64,000 nt of DNA from Prillingera fragicola (Eukaryota > Basidiomycota > Tremellomycetes > Trichosporonales > Trichosporonaceae): positions 2,418,001-2,482,000 of the forward strand of contig BEDY01000003.1 in NCBI GenBank assembly GCA_002335605.1, written 5' to 3'. The notes beneath the pieces are model-generated. The model had not been told where the DNA came from and searched no databases. It was given only the letters and a program-made list of their open reading frames with translations. Both the position numbers and the translations under genes were made by a program. This document shows, piece by piece, positions 55,155 to 64,000 of the stretch. Each line of letters begins with the position of its first letter. Position 1 is the stretch's first letter.

Positions 55155-57666
55155 CTACTGGGAGATGGCCTTCCAGACCTTGCCGTACCACGTCTTTGGC
55201 TCTTCCTCCTCGGTAATGTCCCATGGGTTGATAATGTTGGATGTCAAATCCGCCTCGGCAGGGTCGATCATCTTGGAGCGCTTGAACAGCTTGTACCCAA
55301 CATACGGCAAGAGGTAGAGCACAAAGGAGATGTAGGAAGCGACAAAGTCGGCGGCGTCCCAGTTGCCCTTGAGGAAGACGGGGAAGCCCTTGAAGACGCA
55401 GACGACGCAGGAGAAGATTAACGCAAACCACGCTGCGTACGGTTGGAAGTGGCCGTGCCAGACTAGGGTTCGTCGGCTAATGTCCTGGGCCTTCATGGCC
55501 TTGTGGAAGCGGAGGTACACGAGGGCAAGGAGGGCTAAAGTGGCGTCAGTTTCAACTACTTTTTGCAAGGGCAAAGACGCCGACTCACCCCAGTTGAGAA
55601 TGTTGTTGAGTGAGATCAGCTTTTGCAGCCAGTCAAACGCCTGTGGAGCTCCACCCGAGCCAATCGAGAGGAACGCCAACAGGCCAAACGGTGCCGAGCA
55701 CACGACGGCAAAGAATGGCACACCACGCTTGGTAGTTTTTGCGAGGAACGGCGGGGCTTGGCCGTTGAGCGCCAGGCCACGAAGCGTGCGCGCTGCAATA
55801 TACAGGTACGTGTTGCCCGCCGACCAAGCCGAGGTGATGATGGCTGCGTTGATGATGGAAGGCAGGGCCTTGATGCCCGCAGTCTTAATGGCAATGACCC
55901 AAGGGGACGAATTGCCGTTGCCGGCGCCGTTCACCAGGTCGGGGTCGTCGTAGGGGACACTGCAATGTCAGCACATCTCATCACAGGTGTTTGGCCAGAA
56001 CAGGCTACAGCCAATACTCACAGCAAGCCGATCATCAGCGAACCTCCAACATCTGAGGTGTGAGTTGTGTCCCGGTGAGTAGAGCGACAGACGTACAGAA
56101 GAAGAGCTGGCGATAGACAAACAATCCCACGTTCCTTGGGATCTGGCGCGAGGGATTCTTGGCCTCGGCTCCCGCGAGGACGATAACCTCGGTACCGCCG
56201 TACGCGAACGCCGCATTGGTGAGCGAACTGTTTCGTTAGCTTTTGAACAGCACGGTAGATGTCGACGACTCACTAGAAGAAGCCAAGAAACTGTCCCAGG
56301 GAGCCCTGGATACCGTTGAATTGGGCCAAAGCACCGGGGTTGCGCCAGTACTCGAACCCACGACGGTGGCGGTCAGGAGCACCGCCGCAAGTGATGACAA
56401 GACCACAGATCATTAGACTGTGGGGTGTAAGCGAGTAACAACGACAGCGGCAGACGTCGCACGCCGCCTGCGCCACACTTGCGCAAGCGCTTAGCTGCCC
56501 TTTGGAAACCCAACTCACCCAACAAGAGTGATAACCTTGATGGACGCAGTGGCGACCTCGGCCTCGCCGTAGTAATGCACTGGCAGCATGTTGAACATGT
56601 AGATGACGACGAGCGCGATTGCAATCCATACTGCAGCGTTGATGCTCGTGATCCAGTACTCGACCAGAATGCCGATGGCAGTACATTCAACAGCGACCGA
56701 GATGGCCATGTTGAACCAATCTGGGTCGTCAGTTAGAGGGCCCTACAAGGCCGATGGCGATACGCACACGTCCAGCCAATGGTGAAGCCCACTGCGGGGT
56801 CCACAAAACGGGCGCCAAGCCCAGGAAAGCTGGCGTCGACGGGGTACTGAGGGGGTGTCAGTTGTCGTGGTAACGCGGCCTAGCTGTCGCCTGATGGAGG
56901 GTGGTCGCATGGCGCAGAGATGTTCCCCGTCGTCACACAGAGCACCGCTGAGCCGCCGTAACAGTATCGCTTACCTTTGTCACAATCTCCCCAATGGATT
57001 GGATCTGGCGCAGTCAGTACCACACATGCTCGCCGTTCCAGCAACTACTCACGACACACCACACAAGTGTACCGGTGATGGTAAAGGAAAGGAAGATGCC
57101 TAATGGCCCGGCCGCTGCGAGCGACTGGCCGATCCCGACAAAGAGACCTAGGACACAGTGTCAGCGGCGAAACTCATGACCCTGTTGTGGGGTGGGTGGG
57201 AGTCGGGTGTGAGACGTACCGACTCCAATACCTGGATGCATGCAAGAAGCAATGGTCAGCACTGGGTACATGCGGGGGCTGCAGGTAACGCATTTGCGGG
57301 CCGGCTGGACGCACCTCCTCCAAAGCCAATGAATGTAATGTGCCGTGATGTGAGTGTTCGGCGGAGACCTCCCTGTTCTGGATGAATGTTAGCGACGACT
57401 GCGGCAGAGGGGACATTGGGAAGGCAGTTGATACGGGAGGGAGGATGATGCGCTGTATAGCGGTAGGTGGGGGTGGGCAGGGGACTAGAATGCAGTAGAC
57501 TCGTACGTGGATGGTTGAAGCCATTCTCTCCCTCGACGGTGATGACAGTAGTGTTGTTGATGCCATTTGTTGGGTGGGTAAACTCGGATGTGTCCCCGAG
57601 ACTGATATCGCCAAAGTCGTCCTTGACGTCTCCCTTCTCGTGGTTGCTCATGGTTGGGTGATCCAT
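55155..57666 (-). CDS. Amino-acid permease, APC/YAT family
   Basis: Twelve minus-strand exons: 57666-57507, 57377-57315, 57231-57220, 57147-57053, 57004-56975, 56846-56768, 56720-56519, 56417-56274, 56227-56097, 56052-56022, 55959-55589 and 55534-55155. They encode 565 residues. Exon 3 is a 12-nt micro-exon supplying IGV of FGGGIGVGLFVG, the substrate-site loop of membrane segment 1. The last intron (54 nt) is in frame and stop-free. Other family blocks are LTSRHITFIGFGGG, GWTYWFNMAISVA, NAAFAYGGTEVIVLAGAEAK and SAGNTYLYIAARTLRGLA. Twelve membrane segments are expected, with N- and C-terminal cytosolic tails. It imports amino acids by proton symport at the plasma membrane. Start 57666 was preferred; ATG 57651 is also possible. 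Confidence 0.93.
57220..57231 (-). other. 12-nt micro-exon of the permease gene
   Basis: Flanked by CCAG on the upstream side and GTACGT on the downstream side, it joins phase-1 introns of 83 and 72 nt. Without it the conserved GGGIGVGLF block loses four residues. Confidence 0.8.
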
Positions 57667-59074
57667 GATCGATTAGATGAGTGATGAACAGCCGTGGTTC
57701 ATGAGGTATGGATTCCAATGGCAAAGAGAGTTGGTGGGTGGTGGGTTGGTAGGTTGTAGAGGTTGTGGTGTGTGCGGCAGGGAGGACGAGGCAGAGAGGC
57801 CAAGCTGCTCCGCCTACGTACATGCGTGTCACGGCCCCTCTCGAGACTTGGCTGTTGGGTCTACCACTACCCGTCATGTGATCCGTATTCTTCCAGACGC
57901 ACGTAGCCAGCGACCCAGGCAAGCAGCACAGTCTCATTCTCCAGCCGCAAGGGGTGGCCCCGAGTACTGCATGACGCCGCTGCCTGGCATGCGGCAGTTG
58001 GGCTTGGAGCAGTGGCGGTGGGCAGCCAACCAACCGGAGTCTTTGTCCCTGGAGTCTCTCGCCTTGCGCCGCTGCCATCTGGCGCGGCTGCTGTTCTCTC
58101 CCTGCCATCAACAACCCCGCATAACCGTCGCCACTGTTCCTGCGAGGGGCCCGCCTTTGTACCTGACAGCTGTTCCTGATAAACTGAACTCTCATCCAGC
58201 GTCTCCCTGCCTGTCTCGGCTGCGAACAGAACAGCATGTGCATGACAGAGGCAGAAGCAGTAAGCAAGGAGAGGGGAGAGAGAGAGTGTCGAGCTCGTCG
58301 AGATGCAGAGGACGATCCTCCAATGATTTGCAGGCACCAAAAGGTCCGGATCCTCACATCCATTGTCTGGGCGCAAATGCATGAACAACATTCAGCGCAA
58401 TCAAAGGAATGAGTGGCCTTGATTCCAGTGGCACTTGCACATCGGAACAGTATAGAGGACACGGTACGCTACACGTTCTAGCCCAGAGCTGGTTAGTAGT
58501 GCCACCATGTCTGCGAGAACCCGTCATGGCTGTGAATGACCCGGACGTGGCCGTCTTTATGAGAGCACATGCAGACTGGGCCAGGTGGACTGGCAACTGT
58601 CAATCTGGAGTGTGGGCAAGAGCTAGGCGCTAGAACGATCATGTGCCAATCAACTAGTTAGTATCTCCATCCGAGCCGGGTGGGCAAGGACACACCCCAA
58701 ATCGGAGACTCGTACCACTCTCACCCGCCACTTCAGTTTTGACTCGTTAGGTCCCACCGCTCTGGGTGCAATGACAATGCATGCACGCCCAAACCCACCT
58801 ACATCCTTGGCAGTCGGATCGCGTCGCTGATAGGCAGCGGCGCGTGCGGCTACCCTCGGTGCATGACTCGCACCAGTGCCGACAACGGTGACTCCGCCGA
58901 AGGGACCCGTTGGGACCCGTGCTTGCGGACCGACGATTAGGCAGACATCATTTCGCCGAACACACGGCAAAGTTCGGATGCAGCACGTCTTTGCGTCAGC
59001 TGCTCCGCATTGAAAACCGCAGCAGCGCGCAAGACTACGTTTCTCTACCCTCATCACTGTAGACGCACATCCCA
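57667..59074. other. Divergent promoter region
   Basis: 1.4 kb between the permease (minus) and the FAD oxidase (plus). Long open frames on both strands at 57485-58462 have no motif and overlap the permease leader. No gene is supported. Co-regulation from this region is possible. Confidence 0.5.
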
Positions 59075-60498
59075 ATGGCAAACATCTTCACCAAGCCCTC
59101 AGTGCTCATCGTCGGTGGCGGCGAGTTTGGCGCCTCAACGGCGGTTGAGCTCCTTCGTAGCGGCAACTACAGCACTGTCACGGTAATTGACCGCGCTGCC
59201 CAGCTGCCCGCTCTCGACGCTGCCTCGACCGACATCAACAAGGTCGTGCGCTTCGACTACCCGGACCCCGTATACGCCAAGCTCGCTCGTGAGGCAATTC
59301 GGCGCTGGAACCAGCCCCAGTGGAAGGGCATCTATCACCAGTGAGTCACCTTGTGGCCCCCCGGCATTTAGCTGACGTGAAGGACGGGATTCATTGTCCG
59401 AGGCTTGACGCACAAGTATGCAATGCAGACGTTTGAGAACGCCAAAATGCTCGAGCCCAAGTCCCACATTCTCGCGACGGAGAAGGATGTCGCTGCCAAG
59501 CTCTCTCCCTCGGGAAAGGCCGCTCTGGGCAAGGACGGCGTGGCGAACAAGTCGTACTGGAATCCAACCGGCGGATGGGTGCATGCCTCGGGAGCCGTGA
59601 ATGTGCTGTATGACGAGATCAAGAAGATGGGGGGCAAGCTCGTCCCCGGCGCCGAGCTGGCCTCTCTTATTGAGGAGAATGGCGAGGTCCGTGGTGTCAA
59701 GTGCGTCGACGGCCGCGAGTTCTTCGCCGACAAGACCATTATCGCCCTTGGATCATGGACCGGCGGTCACGCGGCCCTCAAGGGAGTCTTCCCCAAAGGA
59801 TTACTGGTCCCTACTGGCCAGTGTATTGCTGCCGTGCAGCTTACGCCCGACGAGGTGGAGCGATACAAGGACATGCCGACGATAACCAACCTCGACGGCT
59901 CAGGTTACTACTCGTTCCCGCCCAACCCCGATGGACTGGTCAAGTTCGCGCTCCACGCCAACGGATATACTGTCCCCAACGCTGTCCCGCGAACGGCGGC
60001 TGACCCTTCCGCGGTACAGTACACCAAAGAGCACCAGGTTGGTGAGTATAACGCGCTGTCCATTCACTACTCCAGAAGCTGACCTAGGCAGGCTGGATCC
60101 CCAGGCAGTCATTCAAGACAATGCGCCAGAAGTTTGGCGAAATCTTCCCCGAGCTCGCCGCAAAGCCCATGGCGATGACGCGCATGTGCTGGTACTCTGA
60201 CACGCCCGATAGCGACTTTGTCATTGACTTTTCGCCCAAGCACACCAATCTCATGATCGCGAGCGGCGGCGCAGGCCACGGGTTCAAGTTTTTGCCCGTC
60301 ATTGGGGAGCTCATCCACGCTAGGTTTGAGGGTCACCTCGCGCCTGAGCTGGTCAAAAAGTGGGCCATCAACCGCCGCTTGCCGACGCACGATGAGGACA
60401 GGCAGGGCACGCCGCGCCAGCCCCTCAAGCTCGACGACCTCATCACGGCGCGCGAGATGGCGGCGGCCGACAGTGTGCAGTTTGGTGCCAAGTTGTAG
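59075..60498 (+). CDS. FAD-dependent amine oxidase, sarcosine/fructosyl-amino-acid oxidase type
   Basis: Exons 59075-59340, 59383-60041 and 60092-60498 encode 443 residues. Introns are 42 and 50 nt. The N-terminal SVLIVGGGEFGASTAVELL is the FAD dinucleotide-binding motif, with Asp/Arg at the end of the second strand (VIDR). TIIALGSWTG is the central FAD motif. MCWYSDTPDSDFVIDF carries the Cys at the position that covalently binds FAD in monomeric sarcosine oxidases, and ASGGAGHGFKFLP is the family's C-terminal flavin block. The C-terminus Ala-Lys-Leu is a PTS1, typical of fungal fructosyl-amine, saccharopine/pipecolate and sarcosine oxidases, which make hydrogen peroxide inside peroxisomes. 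The substrate is not readable. A zinc-cluster regulator converges 56 bp away and a permease lies divergently upstream. Confidence 0.92.
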
Positions 60499-60554
60499 AC
60501 CTCGCACGGGACAATTGGGTGACGAGCGTTATGCATAGTGTACAACTATAGGGC

Positions 60555-62915
60555 TCAGGCTTGCTGAGCGTCGATTGCCTGGATGAACTCGTCAAAGTCC
60601 GAGATGGTGAGGACGGGGTCAAAGCCCCAGTTGGCGAACAGGTCGGGCTGAAGCTGGATTTCACCCATGTTCACTGGCAAGGCGTTGCCACCCATCTGGT
60701 CGTTGGGCACGACAGCACCGGCAGCAAGAGTCTCAGTCGCGAGCGCACGGGCGTCGACCATGTCGAGGGCGACGCCGACGCCATGCTGCGCGTCCGCAGC
60801 TTGGCCATACTCGGGCCGTCCGCTCCCGGGGAACACGCGCGCGAGGAGGGTGGCAATCTCAAACGAAATGTGGTCCCGGTCGACGCTGGCTTCGCGTAAG
60901 CAGGTCATGATTTGGTGTTGGAGTTCGAGAATTGCGGGCTCCTTTTCGGAAACGGCGCCGACGGACATTGCCTTCATGAGGAAGACACTTGCAAACATCT
61001 GCCGTCAGCTACTGTAAACGGATAGTGCACTCACGAGACGTTGAAAAACGCGACCGGGGCAGTATCGCAACAGATCTCTGCGATGGCTCTCAATGCCATG
61101 CTGCACAAGCGAGATGGCCGACTCGACAGCCTCAGTGACCTGAACCGCCTCGACTGAAATCAACATGACGTGATTCATCATGCGGTGGTTCGGCGGTCGA
61201 TGGTGCGGGTCCTCGGTCGTGTGCGTCATGTGCCCGTTGGCGCTCATGTTGCGGTGTCGCATAAGGCGAGCGACAGCGGCTCGCATCGCGATGGCATTGG
61301 CGTAGAGCCGGACATAGTCGTGGTCCATGCGCCACATGAGTTCTTTGAGCTCCACATCGGCACCGGCGCCAGGCGTATCTCGCATATCGCCAGTGAGAAA
61401 GAGCCAGAGTTCGTCAAGTTCGGGCTTGAGGCGTTGAAGGATGCTCTGATACCGACCCGAATGGATGAGATCGCTCGTGACAGCTTGACTGGGGTAGAGC
61501 AGCTCATGGCAGTTGGCAATCGTGTGCGAGTGCTCGGCAGTCACACGATAGTATCGCCACTCATACTTTGAGCGAGGTATGGGGTACTCTTCCCGCGCAG
61601 ACGACTCAAAGCTGATACGCGAGAACCGCTCCCACCAACGCGCACCCATTTTGGTCGGCATTACCGACTGTCGACCCAGTCGACCAGACACGTACCTGTC
61701 CGCTGACATGCACTGGATCCACGTCTTCGGCCGGCGCAGTGTCTCCCAGGTCTCGATACCGCGATCGGTTGTCGTGTACGTGTTTTCGTCTTGCAGAGAC
61801 AGTTCTTGGGCAATGCGCACAGCAAGGCCGGTCATTGTCCACGCCATGTCGTCGTGGTGCTGGCATGCCATCGTGGGTCGCACGCTTGGACCAGGCTCGC
61901 CGCGGTTCTGGACTCCTGCGGCCGCGTCCTCGAAGAAGAGCGCACGGGGTGGCCACTCGCTCAAAATGAGCATGGCCTCGACTGTTCCAATGGTACGGAG
62001 TGTGGAACTGGATGTTCAGCAAGGCCTCGGGGTTGCAACTCACGATCCCATCGTAATGTACGCAATCCGCAGCAACAACCACTCGACCAATCTCGCTTGC
62101 ACTATGCGCGACCGGCTCGGCTCTCGGGGATCAAACGACTGTCCCAGGTCGGCATATCGAGCGGCCACACACGTAATGGCGCCGACAAGCACCGGTTCCC
62201 GCAGCAGCAAGCTAATGTTGGATGGCTCAAACAGCTGGCTCGGGACAATGGGATGGTTGGGGTTGATGTTGCGGCCGTAGAACCCAACGAGGGCAGCAGC
62301 TTCGTTGGAAGTGAGTAGACCCTCACGGACAGGCGCCCAACGTTTCCACAGGTCGCCACCAACGCTCTCCTGTGACGGAGGCCGGTCTTCGACTGGCGTG
62401 TGGTCACCATCAGCTACAGAGCATAGAAGACGGAGGGCGTCGGCCGGGGTTTCGAGGTTGCGGTCGTATACGAGATCAAGCCTGGGAGGGCCAGTGTCCG
62501 GGGGATGCGCGCTGCCTGGGGTGGTCATGGACCGGCCGCTCGTCGGTGAGGACTGGCGTGGGGGCAGCTCGCGCGGGTGGTATGGGTCATCCATGAGTCT
62601 GGCGTCAGCGTGGGTACATGGGAAGTCGGCTCACTTGGGCTTCATTGCCTCGTGGGCATCGGCACCGCGGTCATAGTCGTGATGTCCCGGGTGAGCTTGG
62701 GATGTGGATGCAGCGTTACTGCGGCGGTACGACTCTTTGAACGTACACTGCCTGCCTGTCCGGCGACAACGGCGGCAAGGGGGGTCGTGAGGGTCTTCGA
62801 CGCTTCCGAGGTCGCAACGTAGTTTTGCCGATCGGCATGGGATGCATGCTTTGTAGGAACGCTGATGACGTATGGGTCCCGTTGATGATGACGATGCTGG
62901 TGCCAGTGGTGGCAT
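60555..62915 (-). CDS. Zn2Cys6 fungal transcription factor
   Basis: Minus-strand exons 62915-62635, 62598-62044, 62007-61035 and 60998-60555 encode 750 residues. All three introns are exactly 36 nt. The DNA-binding domain follows C-x2-C-x6-C-x12-C-x2-C-x6-C (Cys24, 27, 34, 47, 50, 57; KACIPCRSAKLRC and PPCRRCRRTGRQC). A central fungal_trans-like region is recognisable around TLRTIGTVEAMLILSEWPPR and ELMWRMDHDYVRLYANAIAM. The acidic C-terminus (DFDEFIQAID) could activate transcription. ATG 62915 is chosen for its position after a TC-rich leader; ATGs at 63026 and 63023 in frame would add about 37 residues. By position it may control the adjacent oxidase or permease; this is inference. Confidence 0.9.
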
Positions 62916-63332
62916 GGTTGGTAGATGGGAGGGTGTGGATGGAAATGTTGTGCGGGTGATGAGAGCAGTGGAGAGATTGCGGTTCCTGTCGGATGCAGTG
63001 GTGGCTGCTCGGAAACTCGGCATCATCCCGTCCAATGGCAGCTACAGCAAACATCGCATCTCTTTCATCGTCAGCAAGAGCAGGCAGCAGAACTGTATAA
63101 GGAATTGAGAATTTGTAGAGTACGGCCTTGAATGAATAGACTTGCGCACACCACCGGAAATCCTGACGTCCTCGCACCAGCATGGCATGTCGACAGCAAC
63201 ATCCTTGAACTGATACCTTCCGCCGCTGTATATTGTCCCTTGCGAGTGCGAGGTGCAGAGGCAAGCAGCTTGGGCATCTGACAAGACAAAAACAAATGCA
63301 TTCAGATGCATAGGCAGACCGGTAAAAGAGAT
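62916..63332. other. Intergenic
   Basis: Promoter of the transcription factor and flank of tRNA-Glu. No other feature is seen. Confidence 0.5.
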
Positions 63333-63435
63333 TCTCCGCCAGGGAGTCGAACCCTGCTCTATCGCGCGCTTCCCAGGTAATCTGGGGCACTCTCACTTTG
63401 AGAGGCGATTATACTAACCGATATACTAGCGAAGA
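63333..63435 (-). tRNA. tRNA-Glu(CTC) with a 32-nt intron
   Basis: From 63435 on the minus strand: acceptor TCTTCGC pairs with GCGGAGA with one wobble. The T1:A72 start is typical of Glu. The anticodon stem ATCGC/GCGAT is perfect, the loop carries CTC, and a 32-nt intron follows position 37. Variable loop AGAG; T arm CAGGG-TTCGACT-CCCTG. Four T residues follow as a weak terminator. Confidence 0.92.
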
Positions 63436-63699
63436 GACCATGTTTGAGCTTCTGCTGCTGCGAATTTGAAGGGAGAGGGACGGAAGAAGGGGGACATGAG
63501 GGGGGATGTGAGCATCGAACACTTGGGAGTCAGATTGCCTCTAGGGGAGCTGCGTGAGTTCTATTAGGGTGTGCATAGGGCATGGTCACGCACGTCTGGC
63601 AGATCGTGATCTGCTGCGCCGGCGAGACTGCTGCGAAGCAACAGCTTAGCGTATGCCAGATTCTGCCCAAAGTGCCACTGGACAAACCCGAACATCATT

Positions 63700-63783
63700 G
63701 CCTGGTTATATCAGTCGGTAGATAGTTTGACTCTTACTCTTATAAGATATCAAAATGTCATGGGTTCGAGCCCCATACTAGGC
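63700..63783 (+). tRNA. tRNA-Lys(CTT) with a 12-nt intron
   Basis: Acceptor GCCTGGT pairs with ACTAGGC (one G:U). D stem TATC/GATA, anticodon stem TTTGA/TCAAA, loop CTCTTA with anticodon CTT, then a 12-nt intron. The T arm ATGGG-TTCGAGC-CCCAT is perfect. T runs at 63811-63814 and 63817-63821 are terminator candidates. Confidence 0.92.
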
Positions 63784-64000
63784 TACAGCACGGTTGCAAG
63801 GCCGCGTATCTTTTGCTTTTTGGAGGACTGCAGGAGAAGATTTGACGAGGGCTACGCGTTCAGTGCGAAATCATATCGCCAGGGCAACCTCGACGCGTTC
63901 GCACTACTCGCATAGCGTTGGACCCTGCGATAAGGATGTTTGTTAGGGTATGGCCCAGATCTGGGGCGATCGACCAATTCTACTGCAACTAGAACATTGG

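Noticed and set aside
57485..58462. 325-codon minus-strand frame upstream of the permease
   Set aside because: Mixes promoter sequence with permease exon 1 in a wrong frame and has no recognisable domain.

Overview
The window is nuclear DNA of a GC-rich basidiomycete yeast. The evidence is spliceosomal introns mostly 34-56 nt long with GTRNGT donors and CTRAC branch sites, pyrimidine-rich leaders before start codons, intron-containing tRNA genes, a PriA-like secreted protein, Zn2Cys6 regulation and strong GC3 bias. I infer Tremellomycetes, probably Trichosporonales; this is not proven from the sequence. There is no rRNA, CRISPR array or intact transposon. I resolved 22 protein genes (one entering from the left edge), one decayed gene tail and five tRNA genes. 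62 introns were placed by splice signals plus frame closure; every spliced model has a length divisible by three.

Left third (1-25 kb): the 3' end of a low-complexity gene; a peroxisomal 3-ketoacyl-CoA thiolase (C-terminal SKL) convergent with a 4-coumarate-CoA-ligase-like acyl-CoA synthetase (AKL); a nucleoside hydrolase; an AAAP amino-acid transporter; a Dal5-like MFS transporter; a formate/nitrite-type channel; and two tandem genes that each join a very long disordered Ser/Pro-rich arm to a peroxiredoxin-like (AhpC/TSA_2) domain.

Middle (25-48 kb): a PriA-like secreted protein; a chromodomain protein whose N-terminal half resembles the helical domain of the DNA-base-modification-associated aGPT-PPlase/HMUDK family; tRNA-Ala; a secreted calpain-like mucin (copy A); a coiled-coil protein; tRNA-Ile and tRNA-Tyr; a type I membrane protein; a membrane-associated alpha/beta hydrolase; an N-carbamoyl-amino-acid hydrolase; and a second secreted calpain-like mucin (copy B) inverted relative to copy A about 10 kb away.

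Right part (48-64 kb): an F-box-like gene with a frameshifted downstream tail; a type II membrane SGNH/PC-esterase-like protein; a second AMP-forming acyl-CoA synthetase ending AKL; a 12-exon amino-acid permease with a 12-nt exon; an FAD amine/sarcosine-oxidase-like enzyme ending AKL; a convergent Zn2Cys6 transcription factor; and tRNA-Glu and tRNA-Lys.

Two themes stand out. Four enzymes carry canonical PTS1 tripeptides, pointing to peroxisomal acyl activation, thiolysis and amine oxidation. The many permeases and amide, nucleoside and amine hydrolases suggest nitrogen scavenging. The most unusual content is the pair of secreted calpain-like mucins, the chromodomain fusion, and the disordered-arm peroxiredoxin-like pair.
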